DNA from: an uncultured bacterium
Lineage (GTDB): Bacteria > Actinomycetota > UBA4738 > HRBIN12
Direction of reading: 5' to 3'
Length of the DNA: 19,434 nt
Assembly: GCA_937881155.1 (NCBI GenBank)
Contig: CALGFI010000119.1
Span: 1 to 19,434, forward strand
A program made the position numbers and the translations under genes. Below the pieces are notes generated by a model that made no database searches, had not been told where the DNA came from, and worked only from the letters and a program-made list of their open reading frames with translations. Shown piece by piece: positions 13,346-19,434 of the stretch (position 1 is its first letter; each line of letters starts with the position of its first letter).

Positions 13346-14853
13346 GCTGCGCCGTCCTTCAGCTGGGCCGGACGGAGCTCCGCGTCGACACGCGCGCCCA
13401 GCTCGGAAGCGACGTCGAGCAACGCGTCCAGATCCTCCGCCTCTGTCCGGAAGTTGACGATGCAGATGCGAAGCACGAAGCGCCCGTTCAGCACGGCGTT
13501 CGAGCAGAACACTCGCCCGTCGAGCTGGATCTCGGTGAGCAGTCGCTCGTTCAGCTGGTTCAGGTACTCCTCTCGGCCGGGACCCCGGCCGAGCGACGGC
13601 GGCACATAGCGGAAACACGCGATCGACAGCGTGACCGGCGCCGTGGCCTCGAACTCCGGACGCTCGGTCGCCCGCGCGGCCAGGTACCGGGCCAGGGCGG
13701 CGTCGTGCGAGATGCGCGCCGCGTACGCGCGCCACCCGTGCGCGAGCAGCGACACCCACACCTTGAGCGCCCAGAAGCCCCGAGAGAACTGAGGGCCGTG
13801 CTCCATCAGGTCCAGGCCCCAGCCCGTGCGGTCCTTGTCGGCCCGGGTGTAGGTGGGGTGCACGACGAAGCTGTCGCCGAGGTGACGAACCTCGCGTACG
13901 AGGACACACCCTCCCGAGTGGGGCGTGTAGAGCCACTTGTGCGGATCGAACGCGATCGAGTCGGCACGCTCGATGCCGGCGAGTTGCGGGCGAAGATCGT
14001 CGGCGAGCACGGCCGGTCCGCCGTAGGCGGCGTCGACGTGGAACCAGATGCGCTCGTCGGTGCAGACGTCGGCGATGTCGCCCAGGGGATCGATCGATCC
14101 GGTCGCCACCGTTCCCCCGCTCCCGACGACGGCGATGGGGCGGACTCCGTGATCCCGATCGGTCTTGATCGCGTCGCGAAGCGCGTCCACCCGCATGCGG
14201 TAGGAATCGTCGACAGCGACGTGCCGCACCGCCGCCGTTCCCAGCCCGAGCATGTCGGCGGCCCGGTCGTTCACGACGTGCGCCTCGGCCGACTCGTAGA
14301 TCGCGAGTGGGGGCCCGTCACGTACGCCGTCGCGCCTGACGTCCCAGCCGGCCGTCCGGTCACGCGCCGCCTTCAGTGCGACGAAATTCGCCATCGCTCC
14401 GCCCGAAACGATCAGCCCGCCCGCGGTGTCCGGCAGGCCGAACCGATCGGCGAACCAGCGCGTGAGGTTGAGCTCGATCTCGGTGGCGGCCGGCGACAGA
14501 CGCCACCCGCCGAGGTTCGCGTTCAGACCCGCCGCGAGCAGGTCGGCGACGGCTCCCGGCACCGTCCCCGCTCCACTGATGTACGCGTAGAACCGAGGGT
14601 GGCCGGGGTACATCGAGTGCTCCAACACGACGTCGCGGAGGTACGCGAGCAGGTCGTCCTTGGGCATCGGTTCCACCGGCACGTCGAGGGCGACCGCCGC
14701 GTGCACCTCTGCCTCGGTCACGCGGCGCGACACCGGCAGCGTCGGAAGTGATCGCAAGAGCTCTTCCCAGATGTCCGTCGCGCCGTCGGCGAAGGCTCGC
14801 GCCTTTGCGGCGTCCCAATCGAGATCGCGAAACGGCTCGGGCGCCGTCGTCAC
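13342..14853 (-). CDS. Group II pyridoxal-phosphate-dependent decarboxylase (aromatic amino acid decarboxylase-like)
   Basis: A 503-residue fold-type I PLP enzyme of the group II decarboxylase family (aromatic amino acid, glutamate or histidine decarboxylases). HPRFYAYISGAGTVPGAVAD lies in the substrate-binding region. SPAATEIELNLTRWF and VSGGAMANFVALKAAR carry the usual PLP-phosphate contacts. FHVDAAYGG has the aspartate for the pyridine nitrogen, and FDPHKWLYTP has the Schiff-base lysine Lys306. The C-terminal domain has FRYVPP and LRICIVNFRT. These patterns are nearer to aromatic-L-amino-acid decarboxylases than to GadB, but substrate assignment needs phylogeny. The GTG at 14853 overlaps the deacetylase stop (GTGA) and has a strong GAGGAG Shine-Dalgarno sequence 5 nt upstream, so it is coupled to the PIG-L gene. 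Confidence 0.85.
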   Translation of the reverse strand: MTTAPEPFRDLDWDAAKARAFADGATDIWEELLRSLPTLPVSRRVTEAEVHAAVALDVPVEPMPKDDLLAYLRDVVLEHSMYPGHPRFYAYISGAGTVPGAVADLLAAGLNANLGGWRLSPAATEIELNLTRWFADRFGLPDTAGGLIVSGGAMANFVALKAARDRTAGWDVRRDGVRDGPPLAIYESAEAHVVNDRAADMLGLGTAAVRHVAVDDSYRMRVDALRDAIKTDRDHGVRPIAVVGSGGTVATGSIDPLGDIADVCTDERIWFHVDAAYGGPAVLADDLRPQLAGIERADSIAFDPHKWLYTPHSGGCVLVREVRHLGDSFVVHPTYTRADKDRTGWGLDLMEHGPQFSRGFWALKVWVSLLAHGWRAYAARISHDAALARYLAARATERPEFEATAPVTLSIACFRYVPPSLGRGPGREEYLNQLNERLLTEIQLDGRVFCSNAVLNGRFVLRICIVNFRTEAEDLDALLDVASELGARVDAELRPAQLKDGAA

Positions 14854-15560
14854 CGCTTCTCCTCGCCGAGCCGAAAGGACTCCGTTGACATCTCGCGCCA
14901 CCACACGTCCTCGCCGACGGCCTCGAAGATCGCGCCGACCTGGCTCTTGTGCTCCAGGATGGCCTTGACCTTCAGATCGTTGATGTCCGCGGGCAGTCGG
15001 TAGTCGATGGAGAGCTCATCGCGCGGAGTGACGACGGGCGTGCCGGGACGGAACACGTTGAACGGCTCCCAGATCGGGACGAACTCCTCGGCCCACTCCG
15101 GCGTCACGGTCGCGTAGTGCACGGACGAGCCCGGTTTGCCTGCCTCGCGGAGCGCTTGCGTTGCCCATCTCGAGACGTCCCTGTGCGCGGCGTGATCCGT
15201 CATCCCGTCGGGCCCGAACGTGATGATCGTGTCCGGCTGAACGTCGGTGACGATCTCCCGGACGCGCGCGTATCCCTCGTCGGGAAGACCGGTGTCCATG
15301 TCGATGTCGGGGAGGTCGAGCCACGTATGCTCGTCGACGCCGAGGATGGCGAGACATTGCTCGAGCTCGGCGGTGCGCACCCCACCCATCGTGGCGGAGG
15401 GCCAGCGGTCCTCGTCCATAGACCCACCTTCGCCACGCGTCGCGGTGACGCACACGACGCGCGACCCGTTCCGGACCGCTCGCGCCATCAATCCCGCGGA
15501 GAGGTACGCCTCATCGTCAGGATGGGCCCACACCCCGAGGATCGTCCCCAGCTCGTCCAT
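14850..15560 (-). CDS. PIG-L/LmbE family zinc deacetylase
   Basis: A 236-residue zinc-dependent N-acetyl hydrolase of the LmbE family, which includes MshB and mycothiol S-conjugate amidase. The metal motif AHPDDE is at 12-17. The later histidine motif TFGPDGMTDHAAHRD (114-128) contains His123 and His126, one of which should be the third zinc ligand. CVTATRGEGGS is also typical. The C-terminal part resembles general LmbE proteins more than Mca, so a mycothiol role is possible but not supported by specific residues. The ATG at 15560 has a TAGGAT box 12 nt upstream and is 67 bases from the upstream small gene. Its stop overlaps the decarboxylase start by 4 bases. Confidence 0.85.
   Translation of the reverse strand: MDELGTILGVWAHPDDEAYLSAGLMARAVRNGSRVVCVTATRGEGGSMDEDRWPSATMGGVRTAELEQCLAILGVDEHTWLDLPDIDMDTGLPDEGYARVREIVTDVQPDTIITFGPDGMTDHAAHRDVSRWATQALREAGKPGSSVHYATVTPEWAEEFVPIWEPFNVFRPGTPVVTPRDELSIDYRLPADINDLKVKAILEHKSQVGAIFEAVGEDVWWREMSTESFRLGEEKR
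14859..14864 (-). promoter_or_regulatory. Shine-Dalgarno GAGGAG deciding the decarboxylase start
   Basis: GAGGAG on the minus strand ends 5 nt before the GTG at 14853. It is the clearest ribosome binding site in the window and lies inside an operon, in contrast with the leaderless first genes. It rules out the longer start at 14904. Confidence 0.75.
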
Positions 15561-15572
15561 GCGGTGCGCCGA

Positions 15573-15578
15573 ATCCTA
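15573..15578 (-). promoter_or_regulatory. -10 box (TAGGAT) for the PIG-L gene
   Basis: TAGGAT on the minus strand ends 12 nt before the ATG at 15560, which would give a 5'UTR of about 5 nt. It would let the lower five genes be transcribed separately from sigR-rsrA. Confidence 0.4.
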
Positions 15579-15587
15579 GTCATGGAC

Positions 15588-15616
15588 GCGCCGGTGCGAA
15601 GCCCGCGCCGGTTCGA
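15588..15616. repeat. Pair of 12-bp direct repeats upstream of the PIG-L gene
   Basis: GCGCCGGTGCGA (15588-15599) and GCGCCGGTTCGA (15605-15616) differ at one base and start 17 bases apart. They sit just upstream of the TAGGAT box relative to PIG-L transcription and could bind a regulator. GC-rich composition makes a chance match plausible. Confidence 0.3.
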
Positions 15617-15627
15617 CCCGGAAACGC

Positions 15628-15843
15628 TCAGCCCCGATCGGAGCGCAGGCGCTTTCCCCGGTGGTTCGGGAAGACGACCTCGGCGTGCTGCCAACACCGG
15701 TCGGTCGTGTTGTAGACGGAAAGGCGCGTTCGACAGCCGGGGTGGGAGCAGGTGCGGTTCCCGTCCTGGGAGCTGGAGGCAGCGGCATGGTGTCGCGGTG
15801 GCGCTTCCCGGGTCACGCCGCCTATTCGGCGTCGGGACGTCAC
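15628..15843 (-). CDS. Small putative zinc-finger protein (CX4CX12CX2H)
   Basis: A 71-residue protein, basic throughout. Its centre reads CSHPGCRTRLSVYN followed by CWQH, giving Cys-X4-Cys-X12-Cys-X2-His, a plausible single zinc site. From memory, short actinobacterial hypothetical proteins share a 'C..PGC.TRLS.YN....C..H' pattern, which suggests a real family, but I cannot name it. The GTG at 15843 begins 7 bases after the anti-sigma stop, so the gene is probably third in the sigR-rsrA transcript. A second in-frame GTG at 15816 is possible. Residues 1-30 look disordered. A role in nucleic-acid binding or metal and redox sensing is inference only. Confidence 0.6.
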   Translation of the reverse strand: MTSRRRIGGVTREAPPRHHAAASSSQDGNRTCSHPGCRTRLSVYNTTDRCWQHAEVVFPNHRGKRLRSDRG

Positions 15844-15850
15844 GAGTTCG

Positions 15851-16111
15851 TTACGCCGTGATCGAGGGATCGCCCCGCTCGGCGAACAACGCGCGAACGC
15901 GCTCGGCGACCCCGGGCGGGACGTCGTGGCAGCCGCACTTGTCGCGCAGCATCTCCTTGAGGCGACTCATGAACTGTGAGTGCCCGTAACAGTCCGAGCA
16001 TCCGCCGATGTGGCGCTCGACGTCGACGCGCTCGAGACCGGCGAGCTCCCCGTCCAGGTAGAGCTCGATCTGCCTCAGCGCCTGCTCACACTCAATCTCT
16101 GACAAGTCCAC
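15851..16111 (-). CDS. rsrA: Zinc-binding anti-sigma factor (RsrA-like, mycothiol-system type)
   Basis: An 86-residue ZAS anti-sigma factor that should hold the adjacent ECF sigma factor inactive until thiol oxidation releases it. It has the ZAS core VERHIGGCSDC with His34, Cys38 and Cys41 (HX3CX2C), an upstream Cys8, and the pair Cys59 and Cys61 in DKCGCHD, matching the C-terminal cysteines of RsrA/RshA proteins. No membrane helix is present, so it is cytosolic. The start is a GTG at 16111, inside the sigma gene, giving a 20-base overlap and likely coupled translation so both proteins are made in step. Length and layout match sigR-rsrA of streptomycetes and sigH-rshA of mycobacteria. Confidence 0.87.
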   Translation of the reverse strand: MDLSEIECEQALRQIELYLDGELAGLERVDVERHIGGCSDCYGHSQFMSRLKEMLRDKCGCHDVPPGVAERVRALFAERGDPSITA

Positions 16112-16706
16112 GCTCCCGTACCGTCTCCCACAACGCCTTCTGCAGCGCTTTCCTTCCCCGATGCAGCCGCGACATCACGGTTCCGATCGGGATGTCCAGG
16201 ATCTCCGCGATCTCTTTGTAGCTGAACCCTTCGACGTCCGCGAGCAGGACCGCCATCCGGAAGTTCTCCGGGAGCGCCTCGAGCGCCCGCTGGACGTCCT
16301 CGTCGGGGAGCCGTTCGAGCACCTCGCTCTCGGCGGACGCCTCGACACCCGACCCACCGAGCCGGTCGAACAGGTACCAGTCCTCGATCTCGTCATCGCC
16401 AACGGTCACCGGCTCGCGCTGGCGCTTGCGGTACGTGTTGATGAACGTGTTCATCAGGATCCGGTACATCCACGCACGGAGGTTCGTCCCCTCCTGGAAC
16501 CCCGCGAAACCTCGATACGCGCGGAGGAATGTCTCCTGCACGAGGTCCTCGGCGTCCTGAGGGTTGCGGGTGAGGCGCAGCGCCGCGCCGTAGAGGTTCG
16601 GGAGCAGCGGGAGGACGTCGCGCTCGAAGCGCGCGCGAACGGCCGGGTCGTCGGGCGGCGTCTGGCCGCGAGCCACGCGACTCCCTGTATCCGTAGGCGA
16701 CGACAT
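16092..16706 (-). CDS. sigR: ECF RNA polymerase sigma factor (SigR/SigH-like)
   Basis: A 204-residue group IV sigma factor directing the thiol-oxidative stress response. Region 2 covers about 27-97 with DAEDLVQETFLRAYRGF (51-67), NLRAWMYRILMNTFINTYRK (75-94) and the -10-contacting helix. A linker (98-134) is acidic. Region 4 covers about 135-190 with ALPENFRMAVLLADVEGFSY and the helix-turn-helix EIAEILDIPIGTVMSRLHRG. The SigR/SigH assignment rests on the FINTYRKRQREP segment and the RsrA-type partner. The ATG at 16706 is chosen, but a GTG at 16676 with an AGGGAG Shine-Dalgarno sequence 4 nt upstream is a credible second start. It is divergent from ftsH. Confidence 0.87.
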   Translation of the reverse strand: MSSPTDTGSRVARGQTPPDDPAVRARFERDVLPLLPNLYGAALRLTRNPQDAEDLVQETFLRAYRGFAGFQEGTNLRAWMYRILMNTFINTYRKRQREPVTVGDDEIEDWYLFDRLGGSGVEASAESEVLERLPDEDVQRALEALPENFRMAVLLADVEGFSYKEIAEILDIPIGTVMSRLHRGRKALQKALWETVRERGLVRD

Positions 16707-16710
16707 CCCG

Positions 16711-16736
16711 AACAGTATCCCGCATGCCGTCACTCC
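16711..16736 (-). promoter_or_regulatory. Candidate SigR-type promoter of sigR (GGAGT-N18-GTT)
   Basis: On the minus strand GGAGT (16736-16732) is separated by 18 bases from GTT (16713-16711), one mismatch from the SigR consensus GGAAT-N18/19-GTT. TACTGT (16717-16712) also fits a normal -10 box 5 nt before the ATG. The first reading implies autoregulation and a start site at or just inside the ATG at 16706, favouring the GTG at 16676. Confidence 0.4.
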
Positions 16737-16752
16737 CAGCCCGCCCGTTGAG

Positions 16753-16764
16753 GTCCGTTCGGAC
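16753..16764. promoter_or_regulatory. Inverted repeat in the sigR-ftsH divergent region
   Basis: GTCCG-TT-CGGAC is a perfect 5-bp inverted repeat about 40 bases before the ftsH start. TTGAGG at 16748-16753 could be a -35 box for ftsH, with TATGGG at 16773-16778 as a weak -10, so the repeat would fall in the spacer where a repressor might bind. The rest of the 97-base gap shows nothing else I can name. Confidence 0.3.
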
Positions 16765-16792
16765 GCTGTCGCTATGGGAGGGGCGATGGGAA

Positions 16793-16799
16793 GATGGAG
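16793..16799 (+). promoter_or_regulatory. Shine-Dalgarno-like GATGGAG for ftsH
   Basis: GATGGAG ends 4 nt before the ATG at 16804. A competing GGGAGG at 16776-16781 lies 4 nt before an in-frame ATG at 16786, so the start is not certain. Confidence 0.4.
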
Positions 16800-16803
16800 C
16801 CTC

Positions 16804-18813
16804 ATGGCGAACGACAACAACGAGCGACGCGGTCGCTGGCAGGGGTTCGACCTCGGCGGCGGCTCATCGGGCGAGCCGCGCCGCATGCGCACCTCGCCCT
16901 GGGTGCTCGTCATCGGGTTCCTCCTGCTGCTGTTCCTGTTCAATTACCTCGCGTCACCCAGGCCGAACGCGCTCGACTACTCGGATTTCCTCGAGCACGT
17001 CGAGGCCGGCCGTATCGAGGGCACGCTCGAGATCTCGCAGACGTCGGTGAGCGGCCGGATCGAGGGTCCGGACGACGGTGACCCGTTCACCACGACGATC
17101 CCGCCGATCCTCCAGGGGACGTCGGAGCTCACCGACCTTCTCGACGAGAACGGCGTCGCCTATACCGGTGTCACGCCGAACCCGCTGGGCAGCGTGCTCA
17201 TCGGATGGGTCGCGCCGCTGCTGTTGTTCGGATTGCTGTGGTTCTTCCTGATTCGCCGGATGAGCGGGGCGCAGGCAGGAGCGGCGCTCAACCTGGGGCG
17301 GAACCGCGTGCGGATCTACGACCGCAAGGAGATGAAGACGACGTTCACGGACGTCGCCGGCGTCGACGAGGCGAAGGAAGAGCTGAAAGAGATCGTCGAG
17401 TTCTTGCGCAACCCGAAGAAGTACCAGCGGCTCGGCGGCCGGATCCCGAAGGGTGTGCTGCTGCTCGGTCCGCCGGGATGCGGCAAGACGCTGCTGGCCC
17501 GGGCGGTCGCCGGCGAGGCGAACGTCCCGTTCTTCTTCATGTCGGGGTCGGAGTTCGTGGAGATGTTCGTCGGCCTCGGCGCCGCCCGGGTCCGGGAGCT
17601 GTTCCAGCAGGCCAAGGAGAAGGCGCCGGCGCTCGTGTTCCTCGACGAGATCGACACGATCGGCAAGGGGCGCGGCGGTGCGATGGGCGCGGGGTTCGGC
17701 GCGCACGACGAGCGCGAGCAGACGCTGAACCAGCTCCTCGTCGAGATGGACGGGTTCGACTCCCAGAAGGGCGTGATCATCATGGCGGCGACCAACCGCC
17801 CCGACGTCCTCGACCCCGCGCTCGTGCGGCCGGGACGGTTCGACCGCCAGGTGATCGTCGACCAGCCCGACCTCAAGGGCCGCGAGGAGATCCTCAAGGT
17901 CCACGTCCGCGGGGTCGCGCTCGATCCGAGCGTCGAACTTCGGATCCTCGCCGCGCGCACGCCGGGATTCACAGGCGCGGATCTTGCGAACGTCGTGAAC
18001 GAGGCGGCGTTGCTTGCCGCGCGCAAGGAGAAAGACGCCGTGACGATGATCGAGCTCGAGGAGGCGATCGATCGAACCGTCGCCGGCCTCGAACGGAAGA
18101 GCCGCGTGATGTCCGAGAAGGACAAGGAGCGCGTCGCCATCCACGAGATGGGGCACGCGCTCGTCGCCATCACCGCGCCCACGGCGGATCCCGTCCACCG
18201 CGTGTCGATCATCCCTCGGGGCGCAGCAGCGCTCGGCATGACCATGCAGCGCCCGCTGGAGGATCGCTACCTGCTCACCGAACCGGAGCTGAAGGACCGG
18301 CTCGCCGTGCTGCTGGGCGGCCGGACGGCCGAGGAGATCCTGTTCGACAACGTCATCTCGACCGGCGCGCAGAACGACCTCGAACGGGCCACGGAGATCG
18401 CTCGCGCGATGGTCGTTGAGTACGGGATGAGCCAGAAGGTCGGACCCCTATCGTTCGGCCGCGACGGGTTCCGTGGAGGGGAAGGCCGCCTGCTGTTTCC
18501 CGGCGCGGCGCCGGAGCTCTCGGACGACCTCGCCTCGCTCGTCGACGACGAGATCAAGCGCCTGGTCGGCGAGGCGCACGACCGCGCGATCCTGGTCCTG
18601 AACGAGCATCGCGACTTCCTGGAGAAGATGTCGCGGATCCTCATCCTGACCGAGGTGATCGACGGCCCCGACCTGAACGCCTATTTCGAGGGTTCGAAGC
18701 CGATCCCGACGGTCGAGGAGCTTCGGCGCGAGATGGCGGGCAACGGACGCGTCGAGCGTGACACCTTGGCGACCGGACCCGACGTCGTGCTGCAGCCGCC
18801 GGCGAACGGCTAG
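16804..18813 (+). CDS. ftsH: ATP-dependent zinc metalloprotease FtsH
   Basis: Membrane-anchored AAA+ protease for membrane-protein quality control; 669 residues from the ATG at 16804. TM helix 1 is at about 32-50, an extracytoplasmic domain at 51-128, and TM helix 2 at about 130-152. The AAA module has Walker A GPPGCGKT (222-229), pore motif FVG (255-257), Walker B LVFLDEID (277-284), and second-region-of-homology ATNRPDVLDPALVRPGRFDR with its arginines. The protease domain has HEMGH (447-451) with catalytic Glu448 and third zinc ligand Asp525 in GAQNDLERAT. Everything is intact. The oddity is Cys226 where FtsH normally has Thr in GPPGTGKT. Starts at 16774 and 16786 would add 10 or 6 residues. 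The gene is divergent from the sigR-rsrA unit. Confidence 0.95.
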   Translation: MANDNNERRGRWQGFDLGGGSSGEPRRMRTSPWVLVIGFLLLLFLFNYLASPRPNALDYSDFLEHVEAGRIEGTLEISQTSVSGRIEGPDDGDPFTTTIPPILQGTSELTDLLDENGVAYTGVTPNPLGSVLIGWVAPLLLFGLLWFFLIRRMSGAQAGAALNLGRNRVRIYDRKEMKTTFTDVAGVDEAKEELKEIVEFLRNPKKYQRLGGRIPKGVLLLGPPGCGKTLLARAVAGEANVPFFFMSGSEFVEMFVGLGAARVRELFQQAKEKAPALVFLDEIDTIGKGRGGAMGAGFGAHDEREQTLNQLLVEMDGFDSQKGVIIMAATNRPDVLDPALVRPGRFDRQVIVDQPDLKGREEILKVHVRGVALDPSVELRILAARTPGFTGADLANVVNEAALLAARKEKDAVTMIELEEAIDRTVAGLERKSRVMSEKDKERVAIHEMGHALVAITAPTADPVHRVSIIPRGAAALGMTMQRPLEDRYLLTEPELKDRLAVLLGGRTAEEILFDNVISTGAQNDLERATEIARAMVVEYGMSQKVGPLSFGRDGFRGGEGRLLFPGAAPELSDDLASLVDDEIKRLVGEAHDRAILVLNEHRDFLEKMSRILILTEVIDGPDLNAYFEGSKPIPTVEELRREMAGNGRVERDTLATGPDVVLQPPANG

Positions 18814-18849
18814 CGCGCCCTCGGGCAACATTCGCGCGGTGGGTCTCAG

Positions 18850-19434
18850 TCACTGCGCAACCGGCGGCTCGACGAGCAGGTCGAACCGGTCGCGGAACCG
18901 ATCGAGGAACCGATTGAAGTTCCGCTTCGATAGCCGGTCGCGTTCCGAGGGCGACGTGGACGCCCACACGCGGTGCTCGTGTCGGTCGACCGGTACGTCG
19001 ACGACGACTGCGCGATACCCGGCGTCCTTCAGCCGGAAGCTGAGCTCGATGTCGGCGGTGCGGTACCACGTGAACTTCTCGTCGAACAGTCCGGCGTCGC
19101 GGATCACGTCCCGACGGAAGGCCATGAGGTATCCCTCGATGGCGTCGACGTCCGGACCTTCGCTCTCGTGGAAGTCCCGGAGGTCGTTCGTCGAGATGCC
19201 GAACGGCCCCGCTACTCCGACGCTCGGGTCCGCGAGCGCCGACTCGAGCGGACCGAGCACGTCGCCGGTCGGTTCGATCGAACCGTCGAGGACCAGGACG
19301 AGGCGCCCGACAGAACGGCGAAGCCCCGCGTTCCGACCGGCGGCCCATCCGGTTCCGACCTCCAGGACGACGACCTCGACATCGGGGCCGTACGTCGACG
19401 GATCGGTCTCGGTCAGGTCGACGACGACGTACTG
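18850..19434 (-). CDS. Family 2 glycosyltransferase, 5' end cut by window edge
   Basis: The frame stays open to the last base, giving 194 visible residues and lacking the true start. The first part reads YVVVDLTETDPS, then GTGWAAGRNAGLRRSVGRLV and VLDGSIEPTGD. This is the GT-A segment where sugar-nucleotide-binding GT2 enzymes have 'ARNxGL...FLDxD'. Here the last acidic residue is missing (LDGS). Then come VGVAGPFGISTNDLRDF, AIEGYLMAFRRDVIRDAGLFDEKF and YRTADIELSFRLKDAGYRAVV, where the D-I-E is the family's ED-like catalytic region. The C-terminus is arginine-rich. It probably transfers a sugar to a surface polymer or protein. It converges with ftsH across 36 bases, in which no clear terminator is seen. 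Confidence 0.78.
   Translation of the reverse strand, partial: QYVVVDLTETDPSTYGPDVEVVVLEVGTGWAAGRNAGLRRSVGRLVLVLDGSIEPTGDVLGPLESALADPSVGVAGPFGISTNDLRDFHESEGPDVDAIEGYLMAFRRDVIRDAGLFDEKFTWYRTADIELSFRLKDAGYRAVVVDVPVDRHEHRVWASTSPSERDRLSKRNFNRFLDRFRDRFDLLVEPPVAQ

Noticed and set aside
13069..14751. A 560-codon open frame on the plus strand opposite the decarboxylase
   Set aside because: It is antisense to a gene with full PLP-enzyme motifs. The translation has no domain-like pattern.
14850..15560. Naming the PIG-L protein MshB or mycothiol S-conjugate amidase
   Set aside because: Only the general AHPDDE and histidine motifs are visible. The residues and spacing typical of Mca are not, so the specific name was not used.
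11159..16706. Biosynthetic gene cluster or defence island
   Set aside because: No synthases, nucleases of defence type, toxins, or mobile-element genes are present. The members are common chromosomal genes.
16954..18198. A 414-codon minus-strand frame opposite ftsH
   Set aside because: The opposite strand carries every FtsH motif, and this frame is a compositional shadow.
18814..18849. GC-rich inverted segments after ftsH, considered as a terminator
   Set aside because: The stems are imperfect (GCCC-TC-GGGC with a 2-nt loop) and no T run follows, so the call is not supportable.

Overview
The window is a gene-dense, very GC-rich bacterial chromosome segment. It most likely comes from an actinobacterium (Actinomycetota), possibly a deep-branching or uncultured lineage. 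The evidence is the GC-rich codon use, GTG and TTG starts, a SigR/RsrA-type redox sigma and anti-sigma pair, and many starts with a -10-like TANNNT box only 6-8 nt upstream, which is the usual arrangement for leaderless actinobacterial mRNAs. I see no tRNA, rRNA, insertion sequence, prophage, CRISPR array or other mobile DNA. No gap between genes exceeds about 100 bases.

Layout. Bases 1-6337 hold short transcription units on both strands: an orotate phosphoribosyltransferase (+); a DUF309 protein followed by a SAM methyltransferase (-); an AI-2E/PerM-type permease and a monomeric sarcosine oxidase-like flavoenzyme (+); a VIT1/CCC1-like metal transporter behind a seven-codon leader ORF (+); a MarR regulator (-); and a GNAT acetyltransferase (+). 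Bases 6334-9595 hold an ABC exporter half-transporter (-), an MgtC-like membrane protein (+) and a family-5 type uracil-DNA glycosylase (-). The last two overlap tail to tail by 137 bases. Bases 9629-11152 encode a secreted PGRP/amidase-type zinc amidase (+).

Bases 11159-16706 are eight consecutive minus-strand genes. In transcription order they are an ECF sigma factor (SigR-like), its zinc anti-sigma factor (RsrA-like), a 71-residue putative zinc-finger protein, a PIG-L/LmbE deacetylase, a group II PLP decarboxylase, an S51/cyanophycinase-like peptidase, endonuclease III, and a glycerophosphodiester phosphodiesterase. Several junctions are 4-bp or 20-bp overlaps, so much of the block is probably co-translated. 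Divergent from sigR is ftsH, a membrane AAA+ protease whose Walker A reads GPPGCGKT, with Cys where FtsH normally has Thr. The window ends inside a family 2 glycosyltransferase (-).

Most genes are housekeeping or general-purpose, and I do not see a clear new multi-gene defence or biosynthetic system. The most interesting points are the FtsH P-loop cysteine beside a thiol-redox sigma system, a small CX4CX12CX2H protein as third gene of the sigR-rsrA unit, a possible autoregulatory sigR promoter with two alternative starts, two seven-codon ORFs that overlap the start codons of real genes, and the consistent leaderless promoter layout.
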